Shown here in pieces: positions 52,987-60,745 of a stretch of DNA of 64,000 nucleotides; position 1 is the stretch's first letter, and each line of letters begins with the position of its first letter. The translations under genes and the position numbers were made by a program. Under the pieces are notes generated by a model that was not told the DNA's origin, made no database searches, and worked only from the letters and a program-made list of their open reading frames with translations. This DNA is from an uncultured Clostridia bacterium (lineage in GTDB: Bacteria > Bacillota > Clostridia > Christensenellales > UBA1242), in NCBI GenBank assembly GCA_934747255.1, contig CAKVGH010000001.1:62001-126000 (forward strand), given 5' to 3'.

Positions 52987-54081
52987 CTAAACATTGAATT
53001 TGAATAGCATTACATCGCCGTCTTTAACGACATAATCTTTGCCTTCCATTCTAACTTTACCTTTTTCCTTTGCCTTAACATATCCGCCAAGTTCCAAAAG
53101 GTCGTGGTAGTCGCAAACTTCCGCTTTAATAAAGCCACGCTCAAAGTCTGTGTGAATTTTACCCGCTGCTTGTGGTGCTTTTGTTCCATTTTTGATTGTC
53201 CAAGCCCTAACTTCTTTTTCGCCCGCTGTTAAAAAACTTATCAAACCTAAAAGTTTGTAACTAGCCTTGATTAAATTGTCAAGACCGCTGTGCTTTATGC
53301 CCAAATCTTCGTAAAACATTTGCTTTTCTTCAGCCGAGAGTTTGGAAATTTCTTCTTCAATCTTTGCACTTAATACGATAACTTCCGCACCTTCTTTTTG
53401 TGCTTGCTCTTTAACTAATTTAACATATTGATTATCATTCTCATTTGCAATATCATTTTCGCTAATGTTTGCCGCATAAATAACAGGTTTGCTGGTCAAC
53501 AAGAAAAATGATTTCATAATTTGAGACTCATTTTCATCAAGTTCCAAAGTGCGTAGACTTTGCTCATTTTCCAAACACTCTTTACATCTCAAGAGTAGTG
53601 CCAATTCTTCCTGTGCTTGCTTATCATTTGCTCGTGCTTGTTTTTCAGCCTTTGCTATCTTGTTTTGCACGCTTTCTAGGTCCGCCAAAATAAGTTCCAA
53701 ATTGATAGTTTTCATATCGTCAACTGGGTCAATTTTGTTGTTTACATGAATAATTTTTGAATCATCAAAACACCTTACTACATGAACGATAGCATCGACT
53801 TCTCTAATATGACTTAAAAACTTATTGCCTAAACCTTCGCCATGGCTTGCACCTTTAACAATTCCCGCAATATCAACAAATTCAATAATCGCTGGGGTAA
53901 CTTTTTGAGTGTTATAAAGTTTTGCAAGATTATCCAATCTTTCGTCTGGAACAGCCACAACTCCAACATTTGGTTCTATTGTACAAAATGGATAGTTTTG
54001 TGCTTCTGCTCCCGCATTAGTAATCGCATTAAAAAGTGTACTCTTTCCAACATTTGGCAAGCCAACAACTCCTAGTTTCAT
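52987..54081 (-). CDS. ychF: YchF/OLA1 family GTPase-like ATPase
   Basis: The 364-residue protein starts MKLGVVGLPNVGKSTLFNA, the P-loop of YchF, and has NYPFCTIEPNVG. The central coiled-coil region and a C-terminal TGS domain (GKVRMEGKDYVVKDGDV) complete the family layout. YchF hydrolyses ATP in preference to GTP and binds ribosomes. NKIDP replaces the usual NKxD, consistent with that. GGAG precedes the ATG. Confidence 0.95.
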   Translation of the reverse strand: MKLGVVGLPNVGKSTLFNAITNAGAEAQNYPFCTIEPNVGVVAVPDERLDNLAKLYNTQKVTPAIIEFVDIAGIVKGASHGEGLGNKFLSHIREVDAIVHVVRCFDDSKIIHVNNKIDPVDDMKTINLELILADLESVQNKIAKAEKQARANDKQAQEELALLLRCKECLENEQSLRTLELDENESQIMKSFFLLTSKPVIYAANISENDIANENDNQYVKLVKEQAQKEGAEVIVLSAKIEEEISKLSAEEKQMFYEDLGIKHSGLDNLIKASYKLLGLISFLTAGEKEVRAWTIKNGTKAPQAAGKIHTDFERGFIKAEVCDYHDLLELGGYVKAKEKGKVRMEGKDYVVKDGDVMLFKFNV

Positions 54082-54137
54082 AATTTCTCCTTAACTTATA
54101 GTCTTAATTTAATTTCAACTTTAATAATATATCACTA

Positions 54138-54174
54138 AAAAAAAATAAGAGCAAATGTTTGCCCTATTTTTTAT
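54138..54174 (-). terminator. Terminator of the SecB-like gene
   Basis: On the minus strand GGGCAAA-CA-TTTGCTC (one mismatch) runs into TTATTTTTTTTT. Confidence 0.65.
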
Positions 54175-54182
54175 TATTTTAT

Positions 54183-54602
54183 CTAAATGTCAGTAGAAGC
54201 CATATCAATCTCTTCATCTTCTGGGAAAATAGAATTTGCTTGCATTGGCAATAGTACTGCGTTTATGCCCGCATTTGATGTCAAGTTAATAATCACTGTT
54301 CGTATGGTAGCATAAAGTTGTTTTGTAACATCTATCATAAACGACCTTTCTTCATACTGATTTTCAAAGTCAACTTCGTAAACAGCCGAGTAATCAACAA
54401 AGATTGTAAAAGGAATAGGTGCATCTTGTGTTGGTTTGATTTCACAAGTTAGTTGATAAATTTTTTTACTCTCGTCTTCGTTAATCTTTTTTACATTTCT
54501 AACAAAATGTGGCTTAATCTCCACTTGTCCCGGTTTTAATTGAAGGTTATTAAACTCAAACAAAAGTTTGTTTGCTCTTGAACCTAAAAATTTTGCTTTC
54601 AT
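54183..54602 (-). CDS. SecB-like chaperone
   Basis: The 139-residue protein has the length and fold pattern of SecB: four beta-strands, then two helices. The end, LYATIRTVIINLTSNAG and VLLPMQANSIF, matches the SecB C-terminal helix and proline turn before the last helix. SecB binds unfolded exported proteins; SecB-like proteins also serve as toxin-antitoxin chaperones. No toxin is next to it. It may serve secreted surface proteins such as those in this window. GGAG precedes the ATG. The match is partial. Confidence 0.65.
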   Translation of the reverse strand: MKAKFLGSRANKLLFEFNNLQLKPGQVEIKPHFVRNVKKINEDESKKIYQLTCEIKPTQDAPIPFTIFVDYSAVYEVDFENQYEERSFMIDVTKQLYATIRTVIINLTSNAGINAVLLPMQANSIFPEDEEIDMASTDI

Positions 54603-54677
54603 AATTTTCTCCTTGTAGTAATTATAACACTTTGCATTAGTTTTATAAAATTATTTTGAATGTAATAGCAATTTTTG

Positions 54678-54705
54678 TTGTATGAAAAAATTGTTGTGAT
54701 ATAAT
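54678..54705 (+). promoter_or_regulatory. mnmE promoter, -10 six bases before ATG
   Basis: TTGTAT (54678-54683), 16 bases and TATAAT (54700-54705) are followed by AAAGAT and ATG. No ribosome binding site fits in that space. Confidence 0.7.
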
Positions 54706-54711
54706 AAAGAT

Positions 54712-56091
54712 ATGGAAAACAAAACAATATGTGCTATAAGCACCCCACTTGGCAACGGCGGAATTGCTGTTGTAAGAATGAGTGGAAAGGAAAGCAAAAA
54801 AATTTTACAAAAATTAGTAGATGTAAAAGTGAGTTCATTTGAACCACGAAAACTCTATTTAACTAATGTTAAGGCAGAAGGCTTTAACGACAAAGCACTT
54901 GTAGTGTACTTTGAAGCGCCACACTCCTACACTGGCGAAGATATGGTGGAAATTCAATGCCACGGCGGAGTAGTCATTGCGAAAGGAATTTTAGATTCTT
55001 TAATATCAAACGGAGCAATTTTGGCTCAGGCGGGAGAATTTACAAAAAGAGCATTTCTAAATGGCAAAATCTCACTAGAACAAGCCGAAGGTGTTATTGA
55101 TATGATTAACGCCGAAAGCGAACAAGCTGTAAAGGCAGGCTACAATCTTGTAAGCGGAAAACTATTTGAGAAGATAAAATCTCTTAAAGATAGTCTAACC
55201 GACTGCATAGCCGAAATTGATGTTTCTATGGACTACCCCGAAGAAGATATTGAATATATAGCCAGCCAAAAAGTCAAAAAAATATTGGAACAATCAATTG
55301 TTAAAACAATGGAACTACTTGACACCGCAAAGACAGGCAGACAAGTAAAAAATGGCGTAAATGTTGTAATTTTAGGCAAGCCAAATGTTGGCAAAAGCAG
55401 TTTGCTAAATTCCCTAATCGGCTACGACAGAGCCATAGTTACAGATATTGCAGGCACAACTCGTGATACTGTGGAAGAAAGTTTTTCGTATAACGGAATG
55501 AGTTTTAATCTTATCGACACAGCCGGTATTCACGAAAGCAACAATGTTGTTGAAAAAATTGGCATTGAGAAGGCGGAAGATAGCATTAAACTTGCAGATA
55601 TTGTACTTGTAGTATTAGACGCAAGCATCGGTCTATCAAAAGACGATGAATATATTCTAGAAAAAACTAAAAATTCAAAAACTATCTATGTTCTTAACAA
55701 AACCGACCTTGATATTTGCAAAACTGTAATCGGCTCGATTAAAGAAAAAATAAATTACACAAAAAGAGATAGCGAAAAATATATCATCGAAATTTCAGCA
55801 CTAAAAAACAGCCACATTCAAGACCTAAAACAAAAAATATTTGATATGGTTGTGGACAAAAATATTTTGTCTAGCGGACTTTTAATCACAAATGCTCGTC
55901 ACGAAGAAGCGCTCAAAAATGCTCTTGCCAGCCTAAAACAAGCATTAAAAAATCTTGACGAAAATTTGAGTCTTGACCTTGTCTGTCTTAATATAAAGCA
56001 GGCTTGGGATAGTCTTGGAAAAATTACTGGCGAAACTTCTACGGAAGAAATTGTTGATAGAATTTTTGAAAAATTCTGCTTGGGCAAATAA
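54712..56091 (+). CDS. mnmE: tRNA modification GTPase MnmE
   Basis: The 459-residue protein has the N-terminal folate-binding domain (TICAISTPLGNGGIAVVRMSG), a helical domain and an inserted G domain. The G domain has GKPNVGKSSLLN, DTAGI and NKTD. The last residues CLGK contain the essential Cys. With MnmG it makes the carboxymethylaminomethyl group on uridine 34 of tRNA. Its partner mnmG is 318 bases downstream on the same strand, past a terminator. The mRNA looks leaderless. Confidence 0.96.
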   Translation: MENKTICAISTPLGNGGIAVVRMSGKESKKILQKLVDVKVSSFEPRKLYLTNVKAEGFNDKALVVYFEAPHSYTGEDMVEIQCHGGVVIAKGILDSLISNGAILAQAGEFTKRAFLNGKISLEQAEGVIDMINAESEQAVKAGYNLVSGKLFEKIKSLKDSLTDCIAEIDVSMDYPEEDIEYIASQKVKKILEQSIVKTMELLDTAKTGRQVKNGVNVVILGKPNVGKSSLLNSLIGYDRAIVTDIAGTTRDTVEESFSYNGMSFNLIDTAGIHESNNVVEKIGIEKAEDSIKLADIVLVVLDASIGLSKDDEYILEKTKNSKTIYVLNKTDLDICKTVIGSIKEKINYTKRDSEKYIIEISALKNSHIQDLKQKIFDMVVDKNILSSGLLITNARHEEALKNALASLKQALKNLDENLSLDLVCLNIKQAWDSLGKITGETSTEEIVDRIFEKFCLGK

Positions 56092-56354
56092 TTTTAATAA
56101 TACAATTTATCATTGATACTAATTATCAACAAATCAAGTGATTGAATGAAAATTCTAACAGATTTATCACTTGATTTTTTTATGCTTTTTTATTTTTTTA
56201 GTTTACATAGATTAAAAATTAGACAATTTTTTTCTTTTTAACATTCATAATTAGGTTAAAACAAATGCAAGATAAATCAAAATACTATTAAGATAATTTG
56301 ATATAAAACAAAACATAAATTTTTTCTCATATAAAATTTTTCTTTATAGATATA
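56092..56354. other. Gap between mnmE and mnmG
   Basis: Apart from the terminator at 56133-56182 and the mnmG promoter to its right, nothing is seen. Sequence is mostly A/T. Confidence 0.5.
56133..56182 (+). terminator. Terminator of mnmE
   Basis: ATCAAGTGAT and ATCACTTGAT form a perfect ten-pair stem across a 23-base loop, followed by TTTTTTT. Confidence 0.75.
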
Positions 56355-56383
56355 TTTACTTTTTTTAATAAAAGTAATATAAT
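56355..56383 (+). promoter_or_regulatory. Promoter of mnmG
   Basis: TTTACT, 17 bases, TATAAT lies 26 bases before the ATG, which has AAAAGG upstream. Unlike mnmE this mRNA has a normal leader. Confidence 0.7.
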
Positions 56384-56409
56384 GTGCTAGTTTATTAAAA
56401 GGTAAGATT

Positions 56410-58275
56410 ATGAAAAACATTAGTGAAAAATATGATGCAATCGTTATTGGTGCTGGTCACGCTGGTTGTGAAGCAGCCCTAGCACTTTCTAGAACAGGAC
56501 AAAAAACTCTTATTTGTACAACAACGCTAGAAAACATAGCGTTTTTAGCCTGCAATCCAAGTATTGGCGGAACAGCCAAAGGACATTTGGTGTGTGAAAT
56601 TGATGCACTCGGCGGACAAATGGGAATAAACGCCGATAAGACAGCCATTCAAATTAGAATGTTAAATCTAGGTAAAGGTCCTGCTGTCCACTCATTAAGA
56701 GCACAAGCCGACAAAGTTGCGTATCACACCGAAATGAAAAGGACGCTTGAAACAACTCCAAACCTAACTATTTTGCAAGCAGAAATCAGCGACATTTTGG
56801 TAGAAGACGGCAAAGTTGTTGGTGTAAAAACCACTTTGGGCGAAGAATTTTCGGCAAGGGCAGTCGTTGTCTGCACTGGTGTTTACTTAAAAAGCCGTAT
56901 TATCATTGGTTCTAATACCGAAAATGTTGGTCCAAATGGTTTTAAGTGTGCAAATAGCCTAACACAAAGTTTACAAAATTTAGGCTTTGAAATTAGACGA
57001 TACAAAACAGGAACACCACCTAGAATTTATGGTAGCAGTGTTAATTACTCGGTTTTGGAAGAACAAAAAGGCGACGAAAACATACAGTCATTCAGTTTTA
57101 TGACAAAAAGACAACCAAAAAACATTGCAAGTTGTTACCTTTGCTATACAAACGAAAAAACTCACTCTTTAATTCGTGACAATCTAAAAGACGCACCTGT
57201 CTATAACGGCTTAATCGAAAGCACAGGCCCTAGATATTGTCCAAGCATAGAAACAAAAGTCGTTAGATTTGCCGACAAATTAAGACATCAATTATTTTTA
57301 GAGCCAGAAAGTTTGTCGACTGATGAAGTTTACATTCAAGGGCTATCAACAAGTTTTGGCTATGAAATTCAAAAACAAATGGTTCACACCATTGCGGGAC
57401 TAGGAAATGCCAAAATTATGCGATATGCCTATGCTATCGAATACGATGCAATCAATAGTTTACAACTACTCCCTACTCTTGAAGCAAAAATCGTAAAAAA
57501 TCTGTTCTTTGCTGGTCAAGTTAACGGAACAAGTGGTTACGAAGAAGCCGGTGCACAAGGAATTATTGCCGGTATTAACGCAAGTTTGTCTTTACGAAAC
57601 CAACCACAATTAGTGTTAAAGCGAAGTGATGCCTATATTGGTGTTTTGATTGACGATTTGGTTACAAAGGGTACAAATGAACCATACAGAATGATGACAA
57701 GCAGAGCAGAATTTAGACTTCATTTAAGACAAGATAATGCAGATATGCGTCTAACCGAAATTGGTAGAAAAGTGGGTCTTGTTGATGATGAAAGATGGAA
57801 AATCTATACAAGAAAAAAACAACAACTTGAAAAATGTAAAAAACAACTAGGAAAAGTCCTCTCTCCAAAAGTTGTAAATGATTTGTTGACCGAAAAAGGC
57901 GAAAACAAAACCAATCAAGGCGTTAGCATTGACAATTTATTAAAACGAGCAAACATAACCGCAAGGGACTTAAAACAAAAACTAGGACTTTTCAAAAACA
58001 TAAACAACAGCGTGCTTGATTTACTCACACTAGAAGTTAAATACGAAGGCTATATTAAAAGGCAACTTAATCAAATCGCCCAACAAGAAGGTATGGAATC
58101 TTATCCGCTTTCAAAGGACTTTGACTACTCTTTGGTTAAAGGTTTAAGACTCGAAGCAAGACAGAAACTAAACGACATAAAACCACTTTCTATGGGACAA
58201 GCAAGTCGAATTTCTGGCGTTAGTCCAGCAGATATTTCTGTATTATTAGTTTATCTAAAAAGCAAAAATAAGTAA
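56410..58275 (+). CDS. mnmG: tRNA uridine-5-carboxymethylaminomethyl modification enzyme MnmG
   Basis: The 621-residue FAD protein has GAGHAGCEAA at its N-terminus, then NPSIGGTAKGHLV and GYEEAGAQG, as in MnmG/GidA. The C-terminal helical domain (about 500-621) binds MnmE and tRNA and ends in RISGVSPADIS. It forms the MnmEG complex with the upstream gene product. Length is normal for the family. Confidence 0.97.
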   Translation: MKNISEKYDAIVIGAGHAGCEAALALSRTGQKTLICTTTLENIAFLACNPSIGGTAKGHLVCEIDALGGQMGINADKTAIQIRMLNLGKGPAVHSLRAQADKVAYHTEMKRTLETTPNLTILQAEISDILVEDGKVVGVKTTLGEEFSARAVVVCTGVYLKSRIIIGSNTENVGPNGFKCANSLTQSLQNLGFEIRRYKTGTPPRIYGSSVNYSVLEEQKGDENIQSFSFMTKRQPKNIASCYLCYTNEKTHSLIRDNLKDAPVYNGLIESTGPRYCPSIETKVVRFADKLRHQLFLEPESLSTDEVYIQGLSTSFGYEIQKQMVHTIAGLGNAKIMRYAYAIEYDAINSLQLLPTLEAKIVKNLFFAGQVNGTSGYEEAGAQGIIAGINASLSLRNQPQLVLKRSDAYIGVLIDDLVTKGTNEPYRMMTSRAEFRLHLRQDNADMRLTEIGRKVGLVDDERWKIYTRKKQQLEKCKKQLGKVLSPKVVNDLLTEKGENKTNQGVSIDNLLKRANITARDLKQKLGLFKNINNSVLDLLTLEVKYEGYIKRQLNQIAQQEGMESYPLSKDFDYSLVKGLRLEARQKLNDIKPLSMGQASRISGVSPADISVLLVYLKSKNK

Positions 58276-58335
58276 TATAAAAATACTGAATAACTTTACC
58301 TACACAAGAAAACAATATTAGATATAATTGCAAAT

Positions 58336-58370
58336 AAAAGCGAGTCAATTTTAGACTTGCTTTTTTATTT
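58336..58370 (+). terminator. Terminator of mnmG
   Basis: AAAAGCGAGTC and GACTTGCTTTTTT pair around AATTTTA. Confidence 0.8.
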
Positions 58371-58414
58371 ATAAATTCAAAAACGGCTTTTTGTTTGAAA
58401 AGTAATGTAAATAT

Positions 58415-58443
58415 TTGCTAAAAACAAATTATTAAGGTAAAAT
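58415..58443 (+). promoter_or_regulatory. Promoter of CYTH-like gene, -10 six bases before ATG
   Basis: TTGCTA, 17 bases and TAAAAT are followed by AAAATT and ATG. The nearest AAGG is 12 bases from the ATG. Confidence 0.6.
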
Positions 58444-58449
58444 AAAATT

Positions 58450-59121
58450 ATGGAAAACTTTGAAATTGGAAAAAACATTGATAGAAATTACTATCTAACA
58501 AACGAAAATGAGTTTGCGCATATCAGTCAGGTTATGAACTTGATGCCTGCTTTTCAAGTGGGAAAAATAAAAGAATTTTCTTACACCGACACCTACTTTG
58601 AAACGCCTGAATACTTTTTAAGAGAACTTGACGCTAGTATTAGAGTTAGAAAACTTCCAGAAACTCAAATTCTTTCTATTGTCTGCAACAATCTTGGCGT
58701 AAGGCGAGAATTTGAAATGGAAATGCGCTATGATGATAACATCAACGATAACGAAGACTACATTTTCTTTTTGGAAGATAAAATTCAAGACATTTATACT
58801 CACCGAATTGATGTCGATGTAATTAGAGTGCTTCATCACCTAAAACCATTCTTGGTAATGGAAACAAAACGCAAATCTCACGAGATTTTGAACAGCAAGG
58901 AATTTAGAGCCGAAGTAGATTTTGATAGAACAACATTGAATGCAAAGCGAAATCGTGACGAAATATTCGTTGTTGAGTTCAAAAATAAGTGTTACCTAAC
59001 ACAAGAAAACGAACAAACTTTTGAAAGATTTGTTAAAGAGTTTGAAAAACGAGTAGTTATGATACCTATGGGCGAAAAAAAATTAGATGCAGGATTGAGA
59101 GTTGTTAAGAGAGAATGGTAA
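58450..59121 (+). CDS. CYTH-like domain protein
   Basis: The 223-residue protein has YTDTYFETPEYFLRELDASI followed by RVRK, resembling the strand pair of CYTH triphosphate tunnel enzymes. Charged alternating strands follow: REFEMEMRY, LVMETKRKS, AEVDFDRTT and VVEFKNK. Such tunnels bind triphosphates or polyphosphate. The N-terminal ExExK motif is not clear, so activity is uncertain. The gene has its own promoter and terminator. The mRNA may be leaderless. Confidence 0.65.
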   Translation: MENFEIGKNIDRNYYLTNENEFAHISQVMNLMPAFQVGKIKEFSYTDTYFETPEYFLRELDASIRVRKLPETQILSIVCNNLGVRREFEMEMRYDDNINDNEDYIFFLEDKIQDIYTHRIDVDVIRVLHHLKPFLVMETKRKSHEILNSKEFRAEVDFDRTTLNAKRNRDEIFVVEFKNKCYLTQENEQTFERFVKEFEKRVVMIPMGEKKLDAGLRVVKREW

Positions 59122-59220
59122 AAATTATGTAAAATATTTTACTTTATCTCGTAAAATTCCATTACACAAACTTAAAATTTAATTATACGGAAACTTTTAA
59201 TTTAGTATAAACTAATACAC

Positions 59221-59253
59221 AAAAAAGCTTCACAATTAAGTGAAGTTTTTTAA
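59221..59253 (+). terminator. Terminator of the CYTH-like gene
   Basis: AAAGCTTCAC and GTGAAGTTTTTT pair around AATTAA. Confidence 0.8.
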
Positions 59254-59366
59254 TACCTTTTAATTCAAGCAATCTTAATAAATATTATTCCTAACTAAAA
59301 ACCGATTTCATTGGAATTATCTAGCAATGATTTTATAAAAGTTATAATCATTTTTTATTATTAGTT

Positions 59367-59753
59367 TTACATCGTTTTTGCAATGTATTTATCAAACAAA
59401 AATTGGTCGTATTCCTTTCCAAAAAGTTTATTCATTCCCTTGCGGTAAACCATTTGATACATTTTGCCGTCATACTTTGGTTCTTTTACAACAAGAAATT
59501 CTGTTGATTTTGCATTGTAGTCAACTTTTTCTGCTTTGAAATTGTCATCTGTCATACAAATATAATACTTGTTTTTTTCTTTTATTGCATTTTCTACTTC
59601 AACTACAACATACGCATTATAACTATTTGTTTTTGTTTTATATTTAACTGTAATCTCTAAAAATTTATATGAAAATGTTTCGTGCCTATCTGCATTTATT
59701 GTATATTTAACTAAATATTTAATATCTTTATCACTCATTTTTTCAACAAACAT
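59367..59753 (-). CDS. Hypothetical cytoplasmic protein with consensus promoter
   Basis: The 128-residue protein is Lys/Tyr-rich with alternating strands such as YNAYVVVEVEN and MYQMVYRKGMN. There is no membrane segment and no family I recognise. AAGGAGAG precedes the ATG. It has a perfect TTGACA-N17-TATAAT promoter, a palindrome over the -10 and a Spo0A box upstream, so it is likely expressed strongly and regulated. Confidence 0.75.
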   Translation of the reverse strand: MFVEKMSDKDIKYLVKYTINADRHETFSYKFLEITVKYKTKTNSYNAYVVVEVENAIKEKNKYYICMTDDNFKAEKVDYNAKSTEFLVVKEPKYDGKMYQMVYRKGMNKLFGKEYDQFLFDKYIAKTM

Positions 59754-59778
59754 AATTTCTCTCCTTATTTTGTAAGTA

Positions 59779-59834
59779 ATTATAACACTGTTATATTAGG
59801 TTGTCAATACTGATATTCTGCAAATTTTGTCGAA
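59779..59834 (-). promoter_or_regulatory. Consensus promoter with palindromic operator and 0A box
   Basis: TTGACA (59802-59807) and TATAAT (59779-59784) are 17 bases apart on the minus strand. TATAACA-C-TGTTATA (59781-59795) covers the -10. TTTGTCGAA (59826-59834), identical to the Spo0A box, lies just upstream. Confidence 0.75.
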
Positions 59835-59837
59835 AAA

Positions 59838-60626
59838 TTAGAGTGCTAAATCAAGTAGCATCATTATACAAAAACCGATTATAACAAATAGTGTTGTAAG
59901 GTTTTTATTATCTTTGGCACTTTCGGCTATTAGTTCGGTACAAGCAACACTAATCATTGCTCCACTACTTAATGCAAGCAAAAATGGAAGTGTTACTGTG
60001 GAAAACCCAGCAGTCAAACAAGCGATGATTGCAAAAACTGGTTCAACAAACCCCGAAAAAGCACCCCACAAAAATGATTTTAGCCTACTCTCGCCTTCGC
60101 TTCGCATTGGAAGGGAAACGCTTGCTCCTTCTGGAAAGTTTTGTATCCCAATTCCAAGAGCAAGCATAAAGGCTGCAAATACTCCGTTTTCTAGTCCCAT
60201 ACCAGCCATAGCAACTGCAACTCCCACACACATTCCTTCGGGAATATTATGAAAAGTTATTGCTGAAATTAACATAAATTGTCGTTTTTTGCTGTTATTT
60301 TGCAGTTTTTCACTATTTTTTGACACTTTTTCCAAAAAAATGTCTACAACGATTACAAAAATACCACCTACTAAAAAGCCAATGGTTGGCACAACATAGT
60401 TGTTGGAAAAAAGACTCTCACTTTGTTCAATCGCTGGCAGTAGTAAAGAAAAAAAGGCACTAGCAAGCATTACACCTGCCGAAATCGAAAGCATTATGTT
60501 TATTAGTTTTCTGTTGACCTTTTTGAAAAAAAACACCATACTAGCGCCCAGCACAGTTAGTCCACAGGTAATGCAAGATAAAATTAGAGTTTGAACAATA
60601 GGTGATAAGTTTTCAAAAAAATCCAT
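59838..60626 (-). CDS. ZIP-family metal transporter (ZupT-like)
   Basis: The 262-residue protein has eight helices. HNIPEGMCVG and NFPEGASVSLP carry the His/Asn/Glu residues of the transport site in helices 4 and 5. The family imports Zn, Fe or Mn. The start has AAGGGCG. The 0A box lies four bases beyond the stop. It is a single gene, divergent from tex. Confidence 0.92.
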   Translation of the reverse strand: MDFFENLSPIVQTLILSCITCGLTVLGASMVFFFKKVNRKLINIMLSISAGVMLASAFFSLLLPAIEQSESLFSNNYVVPTIGFLVGGIFVIVVDIFLEKVSKNSEKLQNNSKKRQFMLISAITFHNIPEGMCVGVAVAMAGMGLENGVFAAFMLALGIGIQNFPEGASVSLPMRSEGESRLKSFLWGAFSGFVEPVFAIIACLTAGFSTVTLPFLLALSSGAMISVACTELIAESAKDNKNLTTLFVIIGFCIMMLLDLAL

Positions 60627-60745
60627 ACGCCCTTAACCCCCATAGTCAGTATATTTTTGGGAGTGTTATTTTGTTAATTAGATTAGTTGGCAATTTTTTT
60701 TAGTTGTGATAAAATTTTAGCAGTAAAAATTAAGGAGAAAATTCA

